This document shows positions 54,346-61,332 of a DNA stretch of 61,332 bases, piece by piece. Each line of letters opens with the position of its first letter. The stretch's first letter is position 1. Position numbers and translations under genes: made by a program. The stretch is taken from assembly GCA_946491665.1 (NCBI GenBank), contig CAMLYL010000008.1, forward strand, positions 1 to 61,332. The letters are read 5' to 3'. The notes beneath the pieces were generated by a model. That model was not told the origin of the DNA and searched no databases. It saw only the letters and a list, made by a program, of their open reading frames with translations. The DNA comes from an uncultured Lachnospiraceae bacterium (lineage in GTDB: Bacteria > Bacillota > Clostridia > Lachnospirales > Lachnospiraceae).

Positions 54346-54687
54346 ATGGATGAATTAAGAGGAACCATCAGTGAAAGGGAATTAAAAACATATAATGGAG
54401 CAGAGATTATATTATTGCAAAATTCCAATAATGGAACTACATCTGACATTAGCGGAGATCTGTCAGGCTCGGGATCTTATGAATGGCGTATTAGTTGGAA
54501 TGAAGACGGATTTATTGGAATAGACTGGAATGCATTTAGTGGTGAGGATCAATTGCAGGTTTATGGGTCAGTTGCGGCAGTCATAGAAGCAATACGAGAA
54601 GATCCTGTAGAGTTTGCGATATCTGTTGCTACTACAAATGGTCCGGCACGGAGGGCAGGATGTGCTAGTGCTGATCGAACATCATAG
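54346..54687 (+). CDS. Candidate substrate peptide of the PqqD/radical SAM system, 113 residues
   Basis: I recognise no family. The protein has a hydrophilic N-terminal half (MDELRGTISERELKTYNGAE), a Gly/Ser/Asp-rich middle (SGDLSGSGSYEWRISW), an aromatic acidic part and a C-terminal tail TTNGPARRAGCASADRTS with the only Cys. AAGGAAG precedes ATG 54346. Its place directly after a PqqD gene and before an HPr-kinase-like gene suggests it is the modified precursor; the Gly/Ala/Ser/Thr-rich end is where a core would be. It lacks a GG cleavage site, so the function is inference. Confidence 0.55.
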   Translation: MDELRGTISERELKTYNGAEIILLQNSNNGTTSDISGDLSGSGSYEWRISWNEDGFIGIDWNAFSGEDQLQVYGSVAAVIEAIREDPVEFAISVATTNGPARRAGCASADRTS

Positions 54688-55115
54688 TAATGAAGATTAT
54701 AAAAAGTTTTCGAATATGCTTTAGCTATAATAAGATTGCTTGAAAAGTTAAGGAGTAGTCGATTTTCGAGTGTGTGAAATTTCCTCTATAAATATGTAAT
54801 GGAAAGGTTTTTCCAAAAAGACTTGTTATTATGGTGAAACAAAAGAATCCTGTATCTGATTTTTTTTCATATGCTGGAGTGTGTACAGAAAAGTTTTTGA
54901 TATAGGCAATATTTTGTAAAGAATAAATGCTGGATTTTTGGATTCATTATCCAGCAGATTTTATAAGATACTGATAGTCTGCTTAATTTGTACGAGACAA
55001 ACTACAGTAATAAATCCGTTAGAATATTTTATATGTTATGGATTATTAATCGGCTTCAATAATCCAGTTTAAAAGGAACAAAAATTATAGATCGTTATAA
55101 AATTTTAATGAGACG
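54688..55115 (+). other. AT-rich 428-base gap between the candidate substrate and the kinase gene
   Basis: No convincing gene. A weak hairpin TGCTGGAT/ATCCAGCA (54928-54956) followed by GATTTTATAAG might be a terminator. An isolated 24-codon ATG frame (54831-54905, MVKQKNPVSDFFSYAGVCTE and four more residues) lacks a ribosome binding site at the right distance. No clear promoter for the kinase gene is seen. Confidence 0.5.
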
Positions 55116-55862
55116 ATGATAGAAGTTGTTTTTGCAAATTTGTATGTTGTTATAAAAACAAAAATAATAAAAATTTCTTCATTTTGGTCATTGTTTTCGT
55201 TTTCACAGTTTTCTTTAGATACAGATAATGATAATATTACGATCCATCAGAAAGCAATAGAAGAAAAGATATTTCTATATGCAGAGGGATATGAAAATTT
55301 ATCAGTACCACTTTTATATCCAGAGGATCCTTACTGGACAGAGCAGCAGGTATACCGCCTCTGCGCCAACATCCTCCTCTCCAAAGGAGCTCTTCATCTC
55401 CACAGTTCCTTTGTCTTGTACAGAGAAAAAGCCATTCTTTTTACCGGTCCTTCCGGGATCGGCAAGACCACCCAGGCGGAGCTCTGGCGGGATTACCGGG
55501 GAGGACTGATTGTGAATGGGGATGCTTCTCTGATCCGGAAAGTGGACGATGTGTGGCAGGCTTTTGGGACGCCCGTTCATGGCAGCAGTCCATACTGTGA
55601 GAACAGGCAGGCTCCTATAGCGGCGCTGATTGCACTGCGGCAGGGGAAAGAGAACAGGATGGAACGGCTGGACGGATATGAGGCTTTGCGGTTCTGCCTT
55701 CCGGAATTGTACCGTCCCAAAATGGAGCCGGAGACGGAGGAGGTGTTCTGGAATACGGTAGACGCCTTTTTTTCGGAGATTCCGGTATATCTTCTGACCT
55801 GCCGTCCCGATGAGGATGCCGTAGCTCTTACGGAAAACACAATATTCCAAACTGAAAATTAA
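55116..55862 (+). CDS. HPr-kinase-like protein
   Basis: A 248-residue protein whose C-terminal two thirds match the HPr serine kinase C-terminal fold: ALHLHSSFVLYREKAILFTG, Walker A GPSGIGKTTQAELW, GLIVNGDASLIRKVDDVW and GTPVHGSSPYC. Such stand-alone kinases occur in lasso-peptide and PqqD-linked clusters, where at least one phosphorylates the precursor peptide. Base composition changes sharply inside the gene: AT-rich to about 55320, then typical of the genome, which suggests the 5' part was exchanged by recombination. No strong ribosome binding site precedes ATG 55116. Confidence 0.78.
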   Translation: MIEVVFANLYVVIKTKIIKISSFWSLFSFSQFSLDTDNDNITIHQKAIEEKIFLYAEGYENLSVPLLYPEDPYWTEQQVYRLCANILLSKGALHLHSSFVLYREKAILFTGPSGIGKTTQAELWRDYRGGLIVNGDASLIRKVDDVWQAFGTPVHGSSPYCENRQAPIAALIALRQGKENRMERLDGYEALRFCLPELYRPKMEPETEEVFWNTVDAFFSEIPVYLLTCRPDEDAVALTENTIFQTEN

Positions 55863-55961
55863 AAGCCGAAGCGCTGCTTCGCGGAAATGGGGGACCTCAT
55901 TCCTGTATTCGGAAACGATGCCGAGTATGGGGATGAGATTTTTCCGTTTATAAGGAGAGTC

Positions 55962-57722
55962 ATGAAGGAACTGAAACGCGTTGTTCAGAAAATCAGAGAT
56001 GGAAAATTGAAAAAACTTCTGGAAGAGCTGGCGTGGATGTATATATATGTGCGTCAGTACTGGCTGTGGATCGTGTTGTATATTCTGCTGGGGGCGTCCG
56101 GCTCTGTGCTGGGACTGGGGACTTCTGTCGTAAGCCGGAATCTGGTGGACGCGGTAACCGGGGTGAATTCCCAGAGGATCGTGGAGGTGGCGTCTCTGTA
56201 TGTGGGAGTAGGAGTTTCCCAGATTTTTGTTAATGCGGTCAAAACGCGGCTTTCATTGAGAATCCGCCTGAAGGTGACTAATGAAATCCGGGCGGACATT
56301 TACGAGCAGGTTCTGAATACGGACTGGGAATCGCTGGCAAAATACCGTTCCGGTGATCTGCTTTACCGGGTCAACGGAGATGCGGGAATGGTGGCAAATA
56401 ATATTCTTACCTTTCTTCCAAATGCCGTCAGTGTCTGTATCAGTTTTGTGGGAGCCTTTTCCATTGTGATGAAGAATGATCCGGCCATGGCGCTGATTGC
56501 TCTTGCGGGCGCGCCCATTTCACTGATTATGTCCCGGTATCGTGTAAAACGGACCAGGGATCTTCAGAGGGAAAATCAGGGGCTGTCCAGCGACCGTACC
56601 GTGTTTGACCAGGAAACTTTTCAGAATCTTCAGTTTATTAAGGCATTCAGTATGCTGGATCAGGTAAAGAAAAAGTTTTATAAGCTGCAGCAGGATACCA
56701 TACAGATGTCTCTGAAACAGAATAAATTTCAGACGGGAACCATGATTATCACTTCGCTGGTGGGACAGATTGTAGGATATGCCTGTTACGGATTCGCGGT
56801 GTACCGCCTCTGGCAGGGAGAAATCAGTTACGGGACCATGACCATGTTTGTATCCATGGCTTCGTCTCTCCGGGGATCCTTCAGCAGTATCATCGGGCTT
56901 CTTCCCGCCCTGATCTCCGCGGGAGTCAGCGCGGAGCGGATTATGGAAGTGGTAAAGCTCCCGAGAGAGTCTGCAAAGGATGATACGCAGGCCGGGAAAA
57001 TGAAAGAAAAAGCGCAGGAGACAGGCGCCTGGGTACATATGGAAAATGTGGACTTTGCCTATGAAGATGAAAACTGGGTATATCAGAACGCCTGTTTCCG
57101 GGCAGAGCCGGGAGAGATTGTTGCGCTGATCGGACCCTCCGGACAGGGGAAAACAACGACGCTGAATCTGCTTCTGGGATTATACCATCCACAGAAGGGA
57201 TCAATTACGGTGGGCAATCCCGGGGGCAGTGAACTGGAAGCTTCCTCCTCCACCCGGTGTCTGTTCAGCTATATTCCTCAGGGGAATACACTGTTTTCCG
57301 GCAGTATTGCCGACAACATGCGTATGGTGAAGCCCGGTGCGTCGGACGAAGAAATTGTGGAGGCTCTGAAAGCTGCCTGTGCCTGGGATTTTGTGGAGAA
57401 GCTGGAGGAAGGCATTCAGACGCAGGTGAGAGAGCGGGGACAGCGGTTTTCGGAGGGACAGAAACAGCGGCTGTCCATTGCCAGGGCTCTTCTGGCGGAT
57501 GCTCCGATTATGATACTGGATGAGGCCACCAGCGCGCTGGATGTGGCGACAGAGCGGCGGGTGCTGCGCAGCATCATAAAAAAAGAACCCCATCGGACAT
57601 TAATTGTGGCGGCTCATCGTCCGAGCGTGTTCTCCATGTGCAGCCGGGTTTATAAAATACAGGATCACACCGTTTTAGAAGTGGATGAAGACGGTATCCG
57701 GCAGTTTTTAAATGATTTCTAG
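55962..57722 (+). CDS. ABC exporter, fused membrane and ATPase domains
   Basis: A 586-residue half-transporter. The N-terminal part has six membrane helices (about residues 20-300), and the C-terminal part an ATPase domain: Walker A GPSGQGKTTTLNLL, signature FSEGQKQRLSIARALL (Ser-Glu-Gly instead of Ser-Gly-Gly), Walker B PIMILDEATSALD and the His of AAHRPS. It would work as a homodimer. There is no N-terminal C39 peptidase, so it does not cleave a GG leader itself. ATG 55962 follows AAGGAG. Exporting the modified peptide is the simplest role; a lipid or sugar is possible. Confidence 0.9.
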   Translation: MKELKRVVQKIRDGKLKKLLEELAWMYIYVRQYWLWIVLYILLGASGSVLGLGTSVVSRNLVDAVTGVNSQRIVEVASLYVGVGVSQIFVNAVKTRLSLRIRLKVTNEIRADIYEQVLNTDWESLAKYRSGDLLYRVNGDAGMVANNILTFLPNAVSVCISFVGAFSIVMKNDPAMALIALAGAPISLIMSRYRVKRTRDLQRENQGLSSDRTVFDQETFQNLQFIKAFSMLDQVKKKFYKLQQDTIQMSLKQNKFQTGTMIITSLVGQIVGYACYGFAVYRLWQGEISYGTMTMFVSMASSLRGSFSSIIGLLPALISAGVSAERIMEVVKLPRESAKDDTQAGKMKEKAQETGAWVHMENVDFAYEDENWVYQNACFRAEPGEIVALIGPSGQGKTTTLNLLLGLYHPQKGSITVGNPGGSELEASSSTRCLFSYIPQGNTLFSGSIADNMRMVKPGASDEEIVEALKAACAWDFVEKLEEGIQTQVRERGQRFSEGQKQRLSIARALLADAPIMILDEATSALDVATERRVLRSIIKKEPHRTLIVAAHRPSVFSMCSRVYKIQDHTVLEVDEDGIRQFLNDF

Positions 57723-57745
57723 CCGAATGAGGGAAAGGACTCACG

Positions 57746-58573
57746 ATGAAATTTGTAAGAACTTCAGTAGTTATTATTTTTATTCTGGCTCTCGGAGCTT
57801 TCGGACTTTCCAAAGTTGTGTATATGAGAAACCGGGATACCTCTGTTCCGGTGATTGCCAGTGACAGGGAGGTACTGGAAATTCCCTGTGATTATACAGA
57901 GGAACAGCTGGTAGAAGGGCTGACGGCTTATGATGAAAAAGACGGCGATCTGACTTCGGAAATTGTGGCTGGCAATTTTTCACGTTTTATAGAGACAGGG
58001 ATCTGTGACGTGACATATGTGGTGTTTGATTCGTCCAATCAGCCGGGGACGCTGACCAGAAGGGTGCAGTTTTCCGATTATCATTCTCCGGATTTCACGC
58101 TGAGTGACTCTCTTGTGTTTGAAGAGGGCGGCGGAAGCTACAGTACAGTGCTGGAAAGACTGGGAGCCTGGGATCTGCTGGACGGCGACCTGTCGGACTG
58201 GGTGACTGCCACAGATACGGACGCCAGCTATCAGAAATCCGGTGATTATTATATCCAGCTGGAAGTGACAAACAGTTTCGGGGATACATCGTCTGTGAGC
58301 CTTCCCATACATATTCTGAGAAGTGATTCCAACAGTATGGAGATTGATCTTTCTTCCTGGCTGGTTTATCTGAATGCGGGGGAGGAAATAAATCCCGCAG
58401 ATTATGTGGAGGCTCTTTATGATGGGGATGGAAGGAGTCTGGACACAAATCAGGTCACATGGGAGTCGGAGGTGGATCCGCAGACGCCCGGGACGTATGA
58501 GATTCATTATGAAGCGTCAGACGGTCAGGGACGCACCGGAGAAACATGGATGACTGTGATTGTGAGAGAGTAG
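57746..58573 (+). CDS. Membrane-anchored Ig-like domain protein (DUF5011-like)
   Basis: A 275-residue protein with one N-terminal membrane segment (TSVVIIFILALGAFGLSKVV) and an extracellular part made of beta-sandwich repeats. Sequences such as AYDEKDGDLTSEIVAGNFS, GAWDLLDGDLSDWVTATDTD and PGTYEIHYEASDGQGRTGE are typical of bacterial Ig-like/DUF5011 domains. These normally act in surface display or polymer binding. It lies between the exporter and the second kinase module, 24 and 12 bases from its neighbours, so it belongs to this transcript. Confidence 0.85.
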   Translation: MKFVRTSVVIIFILALGAFGLSKVVYMRNRDTSVPVIASDREVLEIPCDYTEEQLVEGLTAYDEKDGDLTSEIVAGNFSRFIETGICDVTYVVFDSSNQPGTLTRRVQFSDYHSPDFTLSDSLVFEEGGGSYSTVLERLGAWDLLDGDLSDWVTATDTDASYQKSGDYYIQLEVTNSFGDTSSVSLPIHILRSDSNSMEIDLSSWLVYLNAGEEINPADYVEALYDGDGRSLDTNQVTWESEVDPQTPGTYEIHYEASDGQGRTGETWMTVIVRE

Positions 58574-58585
58574 GAGGCGGAGCCC

Positions 58586-59980
58586 GTGAAGAAAGAGAAT
58601 ATCAGTTTTGATGAGATCAGCATCAGAGGAATTTGTTCTGACTTGTTCCACAATCTGCTGTTTATTATACTGGCGGCGGCAGCCATGTGGCTGGGAGCCG
58701 CCGGGGTGGGAAATCTTATTTACAGCCCGCAGTATGCGTCTTCCGCCACAGTTGTAGTCAGTGAGAAAGGCGGAAGCAGTATATATTCTTCGCTGTCTGT
58801 GGCGAATGAGATGGCCAGTGTGTTCAGTGAAGTTTTTCAGAGCGATGCTTTGCGGGAAAAGATTATAGAAGATACCGGAGAGGAGATTCAGGGAACGATT
58901 ACCTGTGAAGCGATTGAGGAGACAAACCTGCTGGTGCTGAATGCGGTGTCAGAAGATCCCAGGCAGGCATACTTGTTTATCAATTCTGCCCTGAAGCATT
59001 ATGAAGATGTTTCAACCTATATTTTTTCCAATGCGTCTCTCGAGATCGTGCAGGAACCTCAGGTTCCTGAATCTCCTTCCAATACATCCAGGCTGGTGTC
59101 CATGCGAAATCTCCTGGCGGCGGCAGGCGCAGCGGGAATGATAATTATTGTAATTCTGTTTTACCTGTTTCGGTTTACGGTAAAAAATGTGGTGTCTGCG
59201 TCCCGGCAGCTGGATGGAACGATACAGGGAGTGATTCCTTATGAAAAAAAGGCTTCCTTCAAAAAGAAAAAAAGAAGCAAGCAGGCGTTGCTTTTGGCTT
59301 CGCCGCTTGTCAGTATGGGCTTTGCAGAGGCCAGCCGTAAAATTGAGGCAAGTGTGGAGCATCACATGAGGAAACGGGATCTGAAAGTGCTTCAGGTGGC
59401 AAGCATTAATGAAAATGAGGGAAAATCCACGGTGGCGGCGAATCTTGCCCTTGCTCTGGCGGAGAAGCACAGAAAGGTGCTGCTGATCGACGGCGATCTG
59501 CATAAGCCGGCTCAGTATAAGATTTTTTCCCGAAAGTCACAGGGACACTTTTCCCTGGAAGAAGTGTTGAAGGGAGAGGCGGACTGGCAGGATGCTGTAA
59601 TCGGGAACCGGCAGAATTACCTGTATCAGCTGCTGCAGTTCCGGCCGGTTGCCGATTCGTCCGGGGCGCTGAATGCTCCGACGCTGACGGAGCTGATGAA
59701 CACATGGCGGGAAGAGATGGATTATATTATTATCGACAGCTCGCCCACAGCGGTTTCAACCGATTCGGAGGTATGGATGCAGCTTGCCGATACGGTGCTT
59801 CTGGTGATCCGGCAGGACTGGTCCGATGTCCGAGTGATTAATGATACCGTGGATCTGGTCTGGCAGAGCGATACGGATTTTGCGGGATTTGTTCTGAATG
59901 CGTTCCGAAGTGAATGGACACAGCCCCGCCAGGAATATGGATACAGAAGCTATGCGTCATATACAGCGGAAAGGAAATAA
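58586..59980 (+). CDS. Wzz-BY-kinase fusion 1, GTG start
   Basis: A 464-residue protein combining a Wzz/CpsC-like part and a BY-kinase. Membrane helices are at about residues 24-44 (LLFIILAAAAMWLGAAGVGN) and 173-195 (LLAAAGAAGMIIIVILFYLF). The kinase has Walker A SINENEGKSTVAANLAL, Walker A' LLIDGDLHKPAQY and Walker B YIIIDSSPT. The end YGYRSYASYTAERK has four Tyr residues. GTG 58586 follows AGGAGG. It is the Gram-negative-like fused architecture, unlike the split CpsC/CpsD pair at 31.2 kb. Confidence 0.9.
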   Translation: MKKENISFDEISIRGICSDLFHNLLFIILAAAAMWLGAAGVGNLIYSPQYASSATVVVSEKGGSSIYSSLSVANEMASVFSEVFQSDALREKIIEDTGEEIQGTITCEAIEETNLLVLNAVSEDPRQAYLFINSALKHYEDVSTYIFSNASLEIVQEPQVPESPSNTSRLVSMRNLLAAAGAAGMIIIVILFYLFRFTVKNVVSASRQLDGTIQGVIPYEKKASFKKKKRSKQALLLASPLVSMGFAEASRKIEASVEHHMRKRDLKVLQVASINENEGKSTVAANLALALAEKHRKVLLIDGDLHKPAQYKIFSRKSQGHFSLEEVLKGEADWQDAVIGNRQNYLYQLLQFRPVADSSGALNAPTLTELMNTWREEMDYIIIDSSPTAVSTDSEVWMQLADTVLLVIRQDWSDVRVINDTVDLVWQSDTDFAGFVLNAFRSEWTQPRQEYGYRSYASYTAERK

Positions 59981-59984
59981 GGCT

Positions 59985-61332
59985 ATGACAGACAACACAA
60001 TGGATCACAATTCCATTCAGGATCGTGATGAAACAGAAATCGATCTTGTAATGCTGGCGAAGGATTTTTCAAGGATCTTCCGAAAATTCTGGTGGCTTTT
60101 TCTGATTTTGGTAATTTTGACCACAGGCGGATACGGTCTGTTCAGTTATATCAGTTATACTCCCATGTATCGGTGCAGCGCAACGTTTACGGTGTCTACG
60201 GGAGACGATGAGAGCGGAAGTTACAGTTTTTACTATGATCAGAACTCTGCGGATCAGCTGTCAAAAACCTTTCCTTATATACTGGAAAGCAGTTATTTTA
60301 ACAGTGTGCTTCTGGAAAACCTGGGAGAAGATTCACTGAACGGGACGATTACCGCGGAGACGGTAGAAAATTCCAATATGGTTACCATGACGGTGGAGAG
60401 CCCTGATCCTCAGGATGCGGTGAAAATACTGGAAACAGCCCTGGACATTTATCCGGAGACGGCCAGGTTCGTGCTGGGAACCATACAGTTTAATCTCATT
60501 GACAGTCCTCAGACGCCTGGGGCGCCCTATAATCAGCCGGATCCTGTCCGGGTGCTGGGAAGGGGAGTTCTGGCAGGAGCAGCGGCCGGCGTCGTTGTGC
60601 TGGGGATTCTGGCATTTTTCCGTCGGACGGCGAAAAGCCCGGAGGATATGAAGCGGTTCACCAGCCTGAAATGTCTGGCCGTAATTCCCTATGTAAAGTT
60701 TAAAGCGAGAAACAAAAAGGTGGATACCAGACTTTCAGCGCTGAACAGGAGAATTCCCTATAATTTCAGAGAAAATGTACGGGCGCTGCAGATTCGTCTG
60801 GAGCGGGAGATGGGGAAAAATAATGAGAAGATTCTGATGGTTACCAGCACCATGCCGGGTGAGGGAAAATCCACAGTGACGACAGCTCTGGCTGAGATGT
60901 TTGCGTCAAAAGGAAAGAAAGTGCTTCTGATTGACGGAGATCTGAGAAAGCAGGAGGATGCGCGGATTCTGGAATGCGGCGACGGCATCGGGCTTGCAGA
61001 CATGTTCCCGGAAAATAAGGGTGCGGAGAATAAAATTAAGATCAGAAGATTAAGGAAGCAGCAGTTCTGGTTTATCGGAAGTACCAGAACGACAGATCAG
61101 CCGGCGGGGATTTTAAGCCATCCGAAGCTGCCGGGGGTGATCCGCAGACTGGCTGATAAAATGGACTATGTGATTCTGGACACTCCGCCCTGCGGTATTT
61201 TTCAGGACGCCGCTCTTATGGAGGAGTATGTGGATTCTGTTCTGTACGTGATTAAGTATGATGCGGTTCCTCAGCAGAAAATTATTGAAAGCCTTTCTTT
61301 TCTGAAAGGAAGCGGCCCGCATTTTCTGGGAT
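59985..61332 (+). CDS. Wzz-BY-kinase fusion 2, cut by the window end
   Basis: The frame is open from ATG 59985 to the last base, about 449 codons, with no stop in the window. It has a cytoplasmic N-terminus, helices KFWWLFLILVILTTGGYGLF and VLAGAAAGVVVLGILAFF flanking an extracellular part, a Wzz Pro-containing motif (SPQTPGAPYNQPDPVRVL), then Walker A STMPGEGKSTVTTAL, Walker A' LLIDGDLRKQ and Walker B YVILDTPPCG. The C-terminal Tyr cluster, if any, is outside. It lies 4 bases after the first fusion, an in-tandem pair. AAAGGA precedes the ATG. Confidence 0.88.
   Translation, partial: MTDNTMDHNSIQDRDETEIDLVMLAKDFSRIFRKFWWLFLILVILTTGGYGLFSYISYTPMYRCSATFTVSTGDDESGSYSFYYDQNSADQLSKTFPYILESSYFNSVLLENLGEDSLNGTITAETVENSNMVTMTVESPDPQDAVKILETALDIYPETARFVLGTIQFNLIDSPQTPGAPYNQPDPVRVLGRGVLAGAAAGVVVLGILAFFRRTAKSPEDMKRFTSLKCLAVIPYVKFKARNKKVDTRLSALNRRIPYNFRENVRALQIRLEREMGKNNEKILMVTSTMPGEGKSTVTTALAEMFASKGKKVLLIDGDLRKQEDARILECGDGIGLADMFPENKGAENKIKIRRLRKQQFWFIGSTRTTDQPAGILSHPKLPGVIRRLADKMDYVILDTPPCGIFQDAALMEEYVDSVLYVIKYDAVPQQKIIESLSFLKGSGPHFLG

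Noticed and set aside
54831..54905. A 24-codon frame that might be a small precursor peptide
   Set aside because: The only purine-rich site lies about 30 bases upstream, too far, and the sequence shows no precursor feature beyond one Cys.
52293..57722. Lasso-peptide cluster
   Set aside because: There is a PqqD protein and an HPr-kinase-like protein, but no transglutaminase-like leader peptidase and no asparagine-synthase-like cyclase.
1..61332. tRNA, rRNA, CRISPR array or intact insertion sequence
   Set aside because: No cloverleaf, rRNA segment, regular spaced repeats or complete transposase was seen on reading both strands. A tRNA scan would be needed to exclude tRNAs fully.

Overview
ORGANISM. 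The window looks like the chromosome of a low-to-mid GC Gram-positive anaerobe of the class Clostridia, most likely family Lachnospiraceae. The reasons are the gene order and sequence of ackA, an L32 that begins MSICPKNKSSKGRRDRRRAN, strong AGGAGG-type ribosome binding sites with frequent TTG/GTG starts, a Firmicutes-type LexA box before recA, a LoaP-type antiterminator, and a Gram-positive CpsB/C/D exopolysaccharide set. This is inference from gene content; no 16S gene lies in the window. LAYOUT 1, HOUSEKEEPING (1-27.6 kb): the end of deoB; prfC; a LexA-box-controlled recA-recX pair; rny, whose promoter lies in the end of recX; exoA; lepB; an S1-domain protein; two poorly known genes; then a complete queuosine-precursor operon queD-queE-folE-queC-queF preceded by a candidate preQ1-I riboswitch and a terminator; a Nudix hydrolase; a convergent SpoIIM-like membrane protein; ackA; rpmF behind a perfect consensus promoter; an odd Crp/Fnr-like remnant protein on the minus strand; nagB-nagA; and plsX-acpP-rnc-smc-ftsY-ilvA. 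LAYOUT 2, EXOPOLYSACCHARIDE (EPS) LOCUS (27.7-50 kb): an Xre regulator diverges from an operon with two good promoters. The operon encodes a CapD-like dehydratase, CpsB phosphatase, a CpsD BY-kinase with a Tyr-Gly tail, a Wzz/CpsC protein, an attenuator-like leader and LoaP. A 978-residue three-part fusion (phosphoglycosyl transferase, epimerase, GT4 glycosyltransferase) follows. Next comes an AT-rich, probably imported cassette (TupA-like ATP-grasp, GT2, Wzy-like polymerase, Wzx-like flippase), then dTDP-rhamnose genes rfbA-B-D-C, a decayed Rpn-type remnant, a UDP-glucuronate 4-epimerase, UDP-glucose dehydrogenase, an LCP ligase and an orphan Xis-like protein. LAYOUT 3, CANDIDATE PEPTIDE-MODIFICATION SYSTEM (49.7-57.7 kb): a PF14907-like nucleotidyltransferase, an epimerase remnant fused in frame to a LytTR response regulator, two PqqD-family proteins, a radical SAM/SPASM enzyme, a 113-residue candidate substrate, an HPr-kinase-like enzyme and an ABC exporter. 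Serial overlaps and tight spacing suggest one transcription unit. A second AT-rich patch holds the second PqqD, the candidate substrate and the 5' part of the kinase gene. I consider this the most interesting part of the window. LAYOUT 4, SECOND EPS CONTROL MODULE (57.7 kb to end): an Ig-like surface protein and two further Wzz/BY-kinase fusions, the last cut by the window end. HOW THE PARTS WORK TOGETHER: CapD, the fused PGT/epimerase, the rhamnose genes and the UDP-glucuronate genes point to a polymer started on an N-acetyl-6-deoxyhexosamine and containing rhamnose and uronic acid. Wzx/Wzy would export and polymerise it, the kinases and CpsB would set chain length, LCP would attach it to the wall, and LoaP would keep RNA polymerase running through the long operon. 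The peptide-modification genes sit inside this locus, so a link between a modified peptide and the cell-surface polymer is a reasonable hypothesis but is unproven.
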